A stretch of DNA of 64,000 nt from NCBI RefSeq assembly GCF_030272615.1, contig NC_081406.1, positions 258,407,386 to 258,471,385 on the forward strand, given 5' to 3'. Position numbers and translations under genes: made by a program. Below are positions 12,960-24,999 of the stretch, piece after piece (positions within the stretch are counted from its first letter, which is position 1; each line of letters starts with the position of its first letter). This DNA is from Cryptomeria japonica (taxonomy: Eukaryota > Streptophyta > Pinopsida > Cupressales > Cupressaceae). Under the pieces are notes generated by a model. That model was not told the origin of the DNA and did no database searches. It saw nothing but the letters and a program-made list of their open reading frames with translations.

Positions 12960-14820
12960 AGCATGTCCCAACCCTACCCTCTCTATGTTTTTTTACTTGT
13001 TAGTGGTGTTTGGGTGGAATACTATTGTCTTCATGGATTTGATATCAGTACACCCTATTTCAATGTTCATAATCTACTAGACTTCACTTTCAAGCTTTGA
13101 CAGTGTTACATGTCCTTGGTATAAGTATTTAATTATGGTTGGTGATTTATTGAGCTTGAGTTTAGCTTTGATCTCCTTCCTGCTAGTTCCTACAATTTTA
13201 AATTCCTCTTGATACATTTAATGTTCCTACAAGATCAAGGTACAAAATTACTAACACAAAATTAGCCTTTGAAATATTTTCTTTAATTGAATTTTATCTT
13301 TCCTAGGAGTTTTGATTCTTTGGGTTTTCAAGCTTCAAGAAACTAGGAATTCGAGGGATTGAGGCTTTAGGAGGATCTAATGGTTTTTAGGATTTCAACT
13401 ATTTTTCCACATGAGGCCCAAGATCTCAAAATAATAATTCTATTAATCAAATTTCAAAGTCTAGGGATCAAGTCCTTGCAAGTTATGAGTCTTGGAAGTT
13501 TTAAGTCTTTTGATCCCTAAGGTCCGAGGTTCCAAAGGAGATAACTCTTTACTTTTATGAATACCTCAGGAAGAAGGGTTTTGAGTTTTTTGAGCCTCAT
13601 TAGATTTTGGTCTTTACCATCTTCTGGGTCTCAAAATACCAAAGAAAATACTCTAAGTCTTTAATACTAAGTGCAAGTTTCAAGGTTTCAAGAATTCAGA
13701 GCATAGAAGTCTCTTTGCTTTTTTGCTAATGTGAGACCTTCGCATTTTGAGACTCTGGGAGTCTAAGAAGTAGATGGTTTTAAGTTCTTTGGCTACATCA
13801 GGGTCTAAAGTCTTGATAAACTTTGTTTTAATAAAGTTGACTTTGGGCTATGAGGAACCAAGAGTTTTTAAGCCAAAAGGATTAGGTTCTTGGGGGAGTC
13901 TTGGGGTCTAACATCCCAAAGTACATGTTTTCCTTTTTAGTTCGCTACAAACTCCAAGGTTTCGGGACATCAAAGAATTTTGAGGGTCATTTCTTTATTA
14001 TTTAGTGATTTCTTTGAGGTTCAAAGTCCCAAAGTATGTCCTTTGGGAACTTTTGGTAATTGTAACTGGGTAAAAGCACAATGTTGTGTCACCCTTTTAT
14101 AAAGGCAGTGGCCAACACAACTATAATTGTTTAACTTCGATCGCATAAAAGTGATATTCTAAATTGAATTTCAAAATGATGTAAACTAATCAAATGTAGA
14201 AATATTATTAAAATTTATGTTTGTTATTTTAAAAAAAAAATTAAAAAATTGGTATTTTTTTATATATTCAAATACAGATTTTTTATTGCTGAAAATCAAG
14301 GGTTCTAGTTGACTTCACCAAAAAATGAAAACAAACTTATTTTTTTCTGATTTTAATTTTCTAAATAGAGGACATGTATATGCAGTGCTAAAAAAAAATT
14401 AAAAAAATTGATGTATATTTTTTTTTCGTAATAATATTTTTAAGTCCAACATAGTTGAATTTGGTAGTTTTTATTCGGTATCACATTTTGTCTACTAAAT
14501 TTATCAAATTATCAAAAAAAATTATACCCTTTTGTAGAAAATTCCCTCATCTAATGAAAAATATTTTTTCAACTTTTTTTAAATATTATTTTTTTTAATT
14601 TCAAATCAGCTTCTTTTTGAACTTTAAAAACTTACTTGCAATGTTTAAAAAATAAAAAATATTAAAATTAATCAAAATATTAAAAAATTGTATGTCCAGA
14701 TTCCTAACTTCATGCTCTACAAAAGGGTATTTTCTGATTTTGTAAAAAAATATTATGCTTGAAGAAAAATTGGGTAGAAGTGAAAAGTTTCAAAAATGTA
14801 GTTAAATAGGTGATTTGGTT
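12960..14820. other. Gene-free stretch with degenerate repeats
   Basis: From about 13.28 to 14.06 kb the words ttttgag, caaag, ggtct(c/a)aaa and ccaaag recur at irregular spacing, which looks like a decayed repeat array or transposon leader. From about 14.06 to 14.82 kb the DNA is AT-rich with many poly-A and poly-T runs. No gene is visible in either part. Confidence 0.4.
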
Positions 14821-14843
14821 ACCACATCACTTGCCACATAGGT

Positions 14844-14935
14844 GAGTTCGACTAAACTATTTTGAACTTGAGTAGTTCGGTCGAAATAAGTTCGGCTGAA
14901 CTATTTCAAGCCAGATGTGGTCCCTTAGCCGACTA
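14844..14935. repeat. Cluster of TTCG/CGAA palindromes, possible left end of copy-1 element
   Basis: Within about 60 bp the sequence has gagttcgactaaactatt, agttcggtcgaaat and agttcggctgaactatt, each close to an inverted repeat around TTCG..CGAA. A similar cluster lies at 23350-23520 on the far side of transposase copy 1. Read as the reverse complement, the right cluster shares a CCAC(A/G)T...TG-CAC stretch and AGTTC-(6-7)-AACTATT with this one. They may be the two ends of a transposon, but the motif itself is palindromic, so orientation alone proves little. Confidence 0.35.
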
Positions 14936-15385
14936 GGTGACAAAATGTCATTTTTTTGTTTTTTGTTTTTGTCTTTTTCACAAAGTCAACCAACATTAAT
15001 TTGAAGGTCATCTTGAACGTATTTTTGTGGGAAACTTTTAAAAGGTATTATTTTATCCAATTTTATATTTTTTTATGTTAATTTTAATTTATTAATATAG
15101 AGAATGATTTAATATTTATATTATGTGTGTAATTTGACATATTTTCTTTTAAATAATGCCAAAAAATTAGGAAATTTGTTTAGATGTATGTTTGTCTTTT
15201 CTTTTCTAGTTTAATTAGGCGCACATCTTTTTTGCATTTTGGGGTTAATTAACTTGCTTGAAGTGTCTTGTGCCTTGGCATGCTTTCTATTTAGATAGAA
15301 CCCTAAAGGTGATAATTAAAGTACCCTCTCCCCTTGTCTTCCATTGGATGTTGGGTGTAAGAGAAATTGTTATTATCTTCTTTTT

Positions 15386-15970
15386 AGGTAGAAGGGCATG
15401 CCTCCTGAGAAGTCCATAAGGCCAAGTGAGAGGGAATGACCCAAGCAGTACTTTTTCAGTCCACTACATAAATTAATATATTAGGCAGAAATCGTGAGAA
15501 CCCGGTGATGTGTATCTACATCGATAGTTTTCCCTCAATATACACACATGTGTGAGATGCGTAAAAATCCTCTTGAGGACTGGGAATGGGTTCTTAAATG
15601 AGTCACCGCCACATGGGTAGACACTAGGCACCACTGAAGTTCCCCCACTAGACACCTTAGAGTAGTGGCCCACCCTTTTTTTTGTCTGAACATCGTGATA
15701 ATTTTAGTGCAAGGGGATAGCTAGTTTTCCCCCCAAGATACTCACCATATGGCTCCCTTGAGATGAGACAAAAATCCCTAACTTAGCATAAGCTACTTGT
15801 AGCTTTCTGGGGAGAGGGTGATTGGGTCATCCTTCCAGTCTTAGAGGCCCCTACCCGTCCTCTCTCGAAAAGACAAAAATGTGTACTTGTCCATCTAGGT
15901 ATGATGACACTTGAGTCGACAAAGATTCCAAGATATGGGTCGTTATTATTGCCATGAGGCCTTGACCTTA
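15386..15970 (+). repeat. Fragment of a Ty3/gypsy-type leader block
   Basis: The text gggcatgcctcctgagaag followed by gagagggaatgacccaag and then a ccacta word matches two other places in the window. These are the leader of the element at 41.6 kb (about 43608-43700) and that of the element at 53.85 kb (about 56422-56520). In those two it sits between the primer site and gag. Here no LTR or gag is adjacent, so this is an orphan piece of an older element. The rest of the stretch carries no gene. Confidence 0.5.
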
Positions 15971-16134
15971 GGATAAGAAGTGATTGAAGTGTTTTCGACT
16001 GTGTTGAGACTAATGGAAATTGGGTTGAATTTGGCCTACAGACATATGTACATTGACATAAATTTTTGGACTATCACTAGTTGTAGCAACCATTGTGTCT
16101 TTTTGTTTGTGGTGTTTGATCTAATTGGCTACAA

Positions 16135-17335
16135 AAAATTATGTGTACATGAATATATGTATATGTGTGTGTATGTGTACATGTATGTTTATGTGTGTGT
16201 GTGTGTGTGTACATACATGTATGTATCTATGTGTGTGTGTGTGTGTATATGTGTGTATGTATGTGTGTATGTATGTGTGTGTATGTATGTATGTATGTAT
16301 GTATGTATGTGTTTATTTGTGTCTTGTATATGCATGTATGTATGTATGTATGTATGTATGTATGTATGTATGTATGTATATATGTATGTATGTATGCACA
16401 TGTCATGTATATATTTGTGTCTGTGTAATGTGTATGTGTGTATGTGTGTATGTGTGTATGTGTGTGTATTTGTGTATGTGTATGCATGTGTATGTGTATG
16501 CATGTGTATGTGTATGCATGTGTATGTGTGTATGTATGTACATGTATGTGTGTGTGTGTGTGTGTGTCTATGTATATTTATATGTATGTATGTGTGTTTA
16601 TGTGTGTGTATGTATGTATGTATGTGTATATATGTATGTATGCATGTGTATGTGTATGTGTGTATGTGTATATGTGTGTATGGACATGTATGTGCATGTA
16701 TGTATGTGTGTTTATATGTGTGTGTATGTATGTATGTCCATGTGTATGTATGTATGTATGTATGTATGTGTGTATGTATGTATGTATGTATGTATGTATG
16801 TATATATGTATGTGTGTGTATGTGTGTGTATGTGTGTACGTGTGTGTGTGTGTATGTACATGTTTGTATGTGTGTCTTTGTATATGTGTATATGTGTATG
16901 TATGTGTGTATGTGTATATATGTATGTACATGTTTGTGTATGTGTATATGTGTGTATGTACATGTGTCTATGCATATGCATGTATACATACATATGTGTT
17001 TCTATGTATATATGTATGTGTGTGTATGTGTACATATGGATACATGTATGTGTGTCTATGTAATATGTATGTCATGTTTGTATGTATGCCATGTGGGTAT
17101 GTGTGTGTGTATGTGTATATATGTGTGTATGTGTGTATGTGTGTATGTGTATGTGTGTATGTGTGTGTGTATGTGTGTGTATGTATGTATGTATGTATGT
17201 ATGTATGTATGTATGTATGTATGTGTGTGTGTGTATGTCTATATAATATGTATGTCATATGTACATATGTGTGTATGTGTTTGTGTGTGTGTGTGTGTGT
17301 CATGTATGTATGTATGTGTGTCTATGTGTGTGGAT
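16135..17335. repeat. (TATG/TGTG)n microsatellite tract, left arm
   Basis: About 1.2 kb of imperfect tgta/tatg/tgtg repeats on the plus strand. The long frames across it, rich in Cys, Val, Tyr and Met on one strand and His, Thr, Tyr and Ile on the other, come from the repeat and are not genes. Its mirror partner, the CATA-type tract at 21.5-22.8 kb, lies on the other side of transposase copy 1 in opposite orientation. Confidence 0.95.
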
Positions 17336-17771
17336 GTATTTCAACCATTTACTTTTGTGTAACATGATTATAAGTCCATATGTTGCCTAAGATTCATGGT
17401 TTCTTGATAATGCAATGAGCATGGTTCTCATACAATGTATGGACTAGCTCCTAGGACCTTATTTTGGAAGAGAACATGTATAAACTTGTACATTCATGTA
17501 CATGTACATTGACCACTCATTAGATCAGTTAAGTGGACCATTCATTATCAGTTAAATAGAGAGTCATTATTAGTCAAGTATTCATGTAGGCCACTGATTA
17601 GATCAGTTAAGTGAACCATTCATTATCATTTTGTGCATGGACTTGACAAGTAGAATTACTTAAACATGCATATTTAAAGTCAGGTCCAATTCCCTTGACA
17701 TATATGTACATGTGGGCATGTGTATATAGGGGTTTGCATATTTGAATTGCTTCTCAATAGCAACTTGTCCA

Positions 17772-20700
17772 ATGGGGAATAAAAGGACTAGATTACAAAA
17801 GTATGGTAAAAAAAAATAGACAAAAAAAAGGGATACGACACTTTCTCAAGAACAAGTTCTCATTGATGATGAAGTGGTCGCAATTCAGGAAAGACAAGAA
17901 ATTGGTCTTAGTCAATCCATAAATTTCCATTTGATGGAAATGGAATTTCCATTTGATGGAAATGGATGAAGACTCTCTTTTCAATGAGATTTCAGTTGAG
18001 GATGTGATACCAAAAAGCACATTAAAATTACACTACAAAAAAATATGAGATGAATATTTTTAAGATAAATCTCTAATTGGAAGAGCACAATTATTTTCAA
18101 AGTTATTTAGGAGAAAAGAAATGACTCTTGTTTTAGAATTGTTGGTTTTTGATAACAAGAATAAATCATTAGATGGATCAATAAATCAAACAGTGGTTGA
18201 AAATTTGCAATAAGGTCTGAAATGTATTGAGAGCACGAGTCGAGCTTCTGAGTTAAGTGTTGCCTAGAGAGCATTAATGACTATGATTTTTAGTAAGAAT
18301 GATCACATAGAAGACAAACTCGAACAATTTCCTAGTTACTGAATGTCTCTAGAAGAACTTTCGAGAGATATATTAGGAAAAGAAATAGGTTACATGAGAA
18401 TATTGAAAAGAATTTGGTCAATATTTGCAGGGTTCCTCGAAAAGAGAATTGTTGAAGATGTGAAAAGACAGGTTATTGAATACTAAACCACTCACTCACA
18501 TGTTTCTTCCAATAGAAGAGACGCTATACAGATGAGGGATGAAGATGGTACAAAAATTTCACATCCAAAACAGTTTATAGACACAACACAAAGTGAACTA
18601 ATTGAAGCATTCAAGGAATAATTTCCAGATGTCAAGATTTGTAAAAGGATGTTTGAGGGATTGCCACCATGTTTTGTACATATCAATAAGGTATGTGAAA
18701 ATTGTTGTCGAAATCATATTGAATTTCATCTACAGCTCCAGACATATAAAAAGGCAGTGGTAGAAACTAATCCAAATGTAGTCATCCCTACAAGTACAAC
18801 ACAATTTGTGAAGCCTATCTTATGTGAAAGATTACAAGATTTAGATGAGTTCAAAAAAAAATTACAAATTGAGAACGTTGATATTTTAGTGCAATTTTTG
18901 TGGAAGAGATTTGAATATGAGAAATATTAGACAAAGCCAGGAGCTTAATCCAAAAAAATTATGTTAAAAGAGAGTGAATTGCCTTAAAAATAGTTTATGT
19001 CTAGATTTCAGAGTATGGTATATCCACATATCCAATATTGTCATGGTGCAAGATGGAAAGCTAAACGGTTTCGTGACTCAAAAAATTGTTTTCCTCCAAG
19101 TTGTATTCTCTCAATTGTAGACTTCTCTGAGAACTATACATTCAGTCCTCACACAGAGATTCAAAGTCAATACTATCATTCTGAGCAGGTTCCAATCTCT
19201 GTACAAGTTTTGTATAGACATGCAGATTTTCATGTGGATGGTGTAGAAAGTGGTGAAGATGAATGCATTATTATTAAGGAAGTTTATTTTTATATCAATG
19301 ATGATACTGGTCATGATAGGAGCTATGTAGTCCATTGTTTTGGGAATTCTTTTGAAAAATATCATACAACGTAGGATAAATGCTTCACAACATTGGATTT
19401 GGTATGATGGATGTGCTAGTAAGCATACAAATTGATTTCAATTTCCTGTAGTCTTTTAATTAATTAGTATAATTAAATTTTTAAAACTAATATATTGGAT
19501 TTGATTGTAACTTCGCAGGACAATTTAAATCTACAAAAGTGTTCAATTGGTTGTCACAACATCATGCTAAACGTGGTGTAAAGTTTGTGTTGAACTTTTT
19601 TGAGAGTGGAAATGGAAAAGGAAAACATGATGGAGCAAGAGAATGTATGAAGCATGCACTTCGCCGACATGATCTTGTAGGTAAATGTTCAACGTATATA
19701 TGTGTACTTTGTTCAAAAAATCTCTATTTACAAGTATGTATCTTATGGGTCGAAGTTAAATTGCTAAAATGAGTTATTGTGTAGGTAATAGCATATGAAA
19801 TTCATGTGAGATAATAGAAAGGTACAAAATTCATTTTGGTGCTCATGACACAACATACAACAAGCGTTGTTTTGGAGAAGTTAAAGATATTGATTGATCC
19901 AATACTTATAATTGCCAAACAATTAATGGTATTAAAAGTTTGCATCAGGTGATGACTACAAGACTTAGCAAACCTCTTGTGACTTGGGTAAGAGAACTTG
20001 GATCATTTTTTCTATTGATTGAATTGAAAATAATTCACCATTATAGAACTTAGCAAACCTCTTATGATTCAAGTAAGAGAAAAATCATGTTTTTGTGTTG
20101 ATTGCATTGAAAACAACGCAAATACTCAACAATGTCAGAACATTAGAGATGGATATGTTTCACAATGGGAGATGAAACAATTACTTGCAATGCCTCCATA
20201 TGAAGATAGTGGCATTGTAGACATTCATGATCCTCTATATTCAGTTGATTATGAATGTGTTTCTGATTTAGTTGTGGCGGGTAAACTTGCATTTTATTTA
20301 AATATCCTTTTTTTATTTTCATGCACTTTATTTAAATTTAAATGAAATTTGAATTCTTTATACATTGTAGCATACACTTTTATGGTTTAATTGTTTGTAA
20401 TTTGTAGTCTACAGGTGATATTTTTGTCATGGTTGCAGATCTTGACAATATAGAAGGTGTTGACTATTATCTACTAAGATGCACAAAACCAAAATGCAAA
20501 TTGTCAGAATCAGTGGAAGATGATGATGGGCAACAATATCCCATTGGGTCAGTCATTGTTGAAGGTACCTATTTTTAACAAACCAAGATAGATAGTAATG
20601 GTGTTACAATTAATGATTACATGTCAGGACAAAAATATATGCATTACAGTCACTTAGTTATAGCGACAAGATTACATTTTGACACTTTACCAAAAAGAGG

Positions 20701-20806
20701 TCATGGTGCCCAAAAGTGGAGGACTCTTATCGAAGATCATGAAAAGATTTTAGAGATAATAAAAGACAAAGAGGACCCAGATTTTATGTACCATGAGGTC
20801 ACTTAA
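17772..20806 (+). pseudogene. DDE-type transposase-like gene, copy 1 (decayed)
   Basis: A broken gene can be followed through stops and small frameshifts from ATG 17772 (basic start MGNKRTRLQKYGKKK). Next comes an HPKQF block near 18.56 kb, then ENCCRNHIEFH at about 18.70 kb. SIVDFSENYTF follows, with the first Asp at 19120-19122. WYDGCAR has the second Asp at 19406-19408. After an apparent 100-bp GT-AG intron (19419-19518) it continues RQFKSTKVFNWLS, then GKGKHDGA with the third acidic site at 19629-19631. The tail (20.06-20.28 kb) has SCFCVDCIEN. An intron at 20281-20414 then joins to GDIFVMVADLDNIEGVDYYL, and the frame ends at 20806. The three Asp blocks and their spacing suggest an RNase H-fold DDE/D transposase, and the Cys pairs suggest zinc binding. 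An approximately 80-bp internal duplication sits near 19966-20110. Several stops make it inactive. Copy 2 at 30.2 kb aligns with it block by block but is strongly diverged. Confidence 0.65.
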
Positions 20807-20829
20807 CTTATGAGTACAAGTCAGCTCAT

Positions 20830-21190
20830 GTATTGTTTTGGACCATGATACATGTAGATATATATACATGTACATTCGAGTTATTTTTTTGGATCGTCAT
20901 ACATATATACATATGTACACATGTACATTCAAGATCATTTTTGGACCATGATACATGCATATATATACATATGCATTCGAGTTATTTTTTGGATCGTCAT
21001 ACATATGTACACATGTACATTCGAGCTATTTTTTGGACCATGATACATGTATATATATACATACATGTACATTCGAGTTATTTTTTTGGATCATCATACA
21101 TATATACATATGTACACATGTACATTCAAGCTATTTTTTGGACCATGATACATGTACATTTGAGTTATTTTTTGGACCATGATACATATA
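20830..21190. repeat. ~100-bp minisatellite, about 3.5 copies
   Basis: Units begin at ggaccatgatacat near 20840, 20943, 21036, 21139 and 21175. They contain tacatgtacattcgag, an a/ttattttttggatc word and catacatat. It directly follows the end of transposase copy 1. The plus-strand frames across it are repeat artefacts. Confidence 0.8.
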
Positions 21191-21524
21191 TGTTTTGTTC
21201 AATTATGTTTTTTTTCTCATATTTAATGTTGTATATTCATAATGACATTAGATGGGGATTCATAATGCATATCTTTTAATGTGTTCAAATATTTGTTAGG
21301 AGACTTTCCAAATAAGCAAATTTAAAATGTAATAAATGAACCTTAATTTGATCAAAATGCACTTACTTGACAATTTGACACTTAAAAAAAAACATCATGT
21401 ACATCTACAACATATATGTATAAAATAAGTTCGAGGAAATAAACAAAGTGTCAAATAAAACATCATCCATATGTCCAACATATATGTAAAAAAGTATGTA
21501 CTGTATATAAGCTCATGCCAAACA

Positions 21525-21733
21525 TATATATACACACGCAGACATACATATATACACATACACACACATACACACATACATACACATGCATACATACATA
21601 CATACATACTCAGATATATACATATACATACATACATGCATACACACACATAGACACGCATACATACATACATACACACACATACACATGCATACATACA
21701 TACATACATACATACATACACACATACACACAC

Positions 21734-21812
<79 letters not shown>

Positions 21813-22830
21813 TACATACATACATACACACACACATACACCCACATACATGCATACATACATACATACTAACATACATACATACATACATACACACATA
21901 CATACACACACGTACATACACATACACACGCATACATACATACACATACGCACATACACACACACATACATAGATTACATAGACATACACACACATACAT
22001 ACATACATACATACATACATACACACACATACACACATACATACATACACATACACACATACACACATACATACATACATGCATACACACACATACACCC
22101 ACATACATACATGCATACACACACATACCCACACATACATACACATACATACACACATACGCACACATACATGCTTACATACATACATACACATACACAC
22201 ATACACACATGCATACATATACATTACCTAGACACACATACATACATACGTACGTACGTACGTACATACATACACACATACACACATACATACATACGTA
22301 CGTACGTACGTACATACATACATACACACACATACATACATATACATACACATACACACATACATACCTACATACATACATACACACATACACCCACATA
22401 CATACATACATACATGCATACATACATACACACACATACATACACACATACATACATAGACATACATGTGCACATGCACGTAAACACACACATACATATA
22501 CATATACGTATACACGCATATACATACACACACACATGCATAGACACATATATACATAGACATACATATGCACATGTAGATACACATGTATATACATAGT
22601 CATACATGTGCACATGCACATACACACATACATATATATACATATACACACATACATATATACATATACGTATACACATACACACATACATGCATATGAA
22701 CATATACATATATACATACATGTACTCACATACATACATACATACATACATACATACATGTATATACATATATACATATACATACACACTTACATGTATG
22801 CACATACATAAACACACATACACACACATG
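21525..22830. repeat. (CATA/CACA)n microsatellite tract, right arm
   Basis: About 1.3 kb of imperfect cata/caca/taca repeats on the plus strand, the reverse-complement type of the tract at 16.1-17.3 kb. It includes two short runs of the self-complementary tacg repeat near 22248-22266 and 22297-22315. All long frames here are repeat artefacts. Together with the left tract it could form a long imperfect foldback around transposase copy 1. Confidence 0.95.
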
Positions 22831-22837
22831 CATGTGC

Positions 22838-22931
22838 ATGATCTATGTATGCATGTGTATGTGTAGGTGTATATGTATGTGTATTTGTATGTGTAAGCAC
22901 AGGTGCAAGTGTGGGTGTGGGTGTGGGTGTA

Positions 22932-23010
<79 letters not shown>

Positions 23011-23040
23011 GAGGATTGAAGTTTGTATGTGTATGTGTGT
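22838..23040. repeat. (GTGTAT)n hexanucleotide microsatellite
   Basis: Here the repeat switches back to the TG-rich strand: gtgtat and gtgggt units run from about 22838, with a very regular gtgtat block near 22928-23010. The junction with the CATA tract at about 22830 is a short inverted repeat of microsatellite sequence. Confidence 0.9.
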
Positions 23041-23349
23041 TGATGAGAATTTTTTTATGATTTAATAGTAAGGGTAATGAGAAAATGAACATTTTTTTGT
23101 CATTGTTTAATAGTACTGATTATATTTTTCTAATGGTTCCATAGTGTGGATTTTTAAAATTTGTTTGGTTTAATGTATTTTTTACATTTTTCTAATGGTT
23201 TCATACTAAAGGTTTTCAAAAAATTGATAAACTAGAAAAATTAAAAAAATACATAACAAGAAATATATAATTTTTTTTAAATTCACAAAAAAAAAAGAAC
23301 AAATTTGTACATACCTAAAAAAGAATGGCTGAAACTAAGCTCTTTTTAC

Positions 23350-23520
23350 AATTCGGCCGAACTCCCAAAGCTCCCAGGTGCTAAATGGTGGGGGTCCCCT
23401 GAAAATCAAGTTTATATAACCAATAGTTCGATTGAACTATTGGCGCCATTTAGGCACCACGCCCATGCCAATGGGTGTCATGCAACGTGGAAATCATCTA
23501 GCCAAACTAAGTTCGGTCTA
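23350..23520. repeat. TTCG/CGAA palindromes, possible right end of copy-1 element
   Basis: Contains attcggccgaact, the hairpin-like ccaatagttcgattgaactattgg word (an inverted repeat around a 2-bp centre) and agttcggtct. It mirrors the cluster at 14844-14935. Between the two lie the microsatellite arms and transposase copy 1. See the findings for the test of whether these are terminal inverted repeats. Confidence 0.35.
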
Positions 23521-23579
23521 TTCTTTTTCCCAACTAAGGTGATAAGGGGGATCTGGGATGTGAAATTTTCTAGTCCTGA

Positions 23580-24980
23580 AGTGTGAGGTTCATAGAAATC
23601 CCCACAACCTGAGGTCCTAGAATAAGGATCATTTTGACTCTATAGCCAATTTTTATCAAGTCAAATTAGGGTTTTAGGCACTTGAGCAAGGTCATTAGGG
23701 TTTTATGGTTACAACATTTAAACTGCAAACCCTAAGGATGGATTTCCTAACACGATGGGGCTAGGGCACGCCGAGGCAATGCAAGGACTTGGATTCTTGA
23801 CTGTGAATTCATTATTTTGAGGGTTTGATCTAAGTGGGTTGAGAAGAATTGAGGATTTAGGGAACAATAAGGGAAGCCAATCAAACAAAAATAAAGAGAT
23901 GAGAAAGAGGAGAGAAAGAAAACAAGGGACAAAGAAAAGGAGAAGAGGGGGACTCTTTTTTAGGACAAAAGTAGGGGTAGGTATGCAAGGCATAAGAAAT
24001 GTGACCCTCTAGGAAAAATGATAAATCATTTTAGAACACTGGAATTAGTTGCAATCTAACTCCCTAGGCTAGAATCATTTAAGACAATCTTTAAATGAGC
24101 AAATCTAAATTGAAAATAAATAGCCAAGGAACCTAAAATTCATCTATGAAACCTATGTGTCCAAGTGATTCAATTTTCCTTCATCAAATGATCATGGTGC
24201 TAGATATAATTCTCATACTCAAGCTACATAGGTTAAACCTCCTTGTTTTATGTGCACTGACATCTTGTGCATTGCTCTACTTACCTTTGATCCTTTCTAA
24301 ACCTTTCTCTAGTCCCAACCAGGCATCTATAGCTTTGATAGAGGTTACTTGGGTCATCCACCATGATTGGTCTTTCATTTTATTTTATACTCTTGGATCT
24401 TACTCTTTTATATGTCTCTTCAAAACATAATCTTCATCTCAATTACCTAAGGTGATGAAACCTCATTGGTGGGTTAGGAATCATAAGGGATGATCGTGAG
24501 AAATGTACAGCTTTGGACTTTTCACTTGAGTAATCCCTATCAACAATTCTTCTTTTGGTTTCCATAGTCTTTGGGTTATGTCAAGTTTTCAAATATTAGT
24601 CCAAGTCCTCAAATTTCCATTACTTCACCTAGGCTTACTCTTTTAAAATCAACTTTAGATGAGTGTAGGCTAGAGTTCTAAATATCATCAATAGATCTAG
24701 CTATTGGAAAATTAAATTAGAAAAACTCCTAGATTGAATCCTTTGATATTGCAATAATACTAATCTTGATATTGCCAAACTTAACATGGATCCCTACAAG
24801 AACACAAACGACAAGCAATAAACAACATAAACAAAATAGCAAAAAAAAAGGGGAAAGAAAAGACCAAAAGCAAAAAAGTAGAACCTAAACTACTATGGTA
24901 CAAGGGTAGATCAACTAATTCATGGGTCAAAGTAATTTCTGATAAATAAACCATTGACGGGCAATGGGACAAGCTATCTA
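23580..24980. other. Gene-free stretch, probably 3' part of the gypsy relic
   Basis: No coding frame is convincing. The purine-rich stretch near 23.86-23.95 kb explains the Leu/Phe-rich minus-strand frames. Because the adjacent relic at 25.0-26.6 kb reads on the minus strand and ends with an integrase tail, this DNA is in the position expected for its untranslated 3' region and LTR. I could not find LTR ends. Confidence 0.4.
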
Positions 24981-24999
24981 ATTAAAGAACTTAGCCAGA

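Noticed and set aside
15980-17367. Long plus-strand frames of Cys/Val/Tyr/Met (up to 460 codons) and His/Thr/Tyr/Ile frames on the minus strand
   Set aside because: They are translations of the tgta/tatg microsatellite. Several frames are open at once only because the repeat lacks stops.
21395-23092. Overlapping long frames on both strands, up to 337 codons
   Set aside because: Same cause: CATA/CACA and GTGTAT microsatellites.
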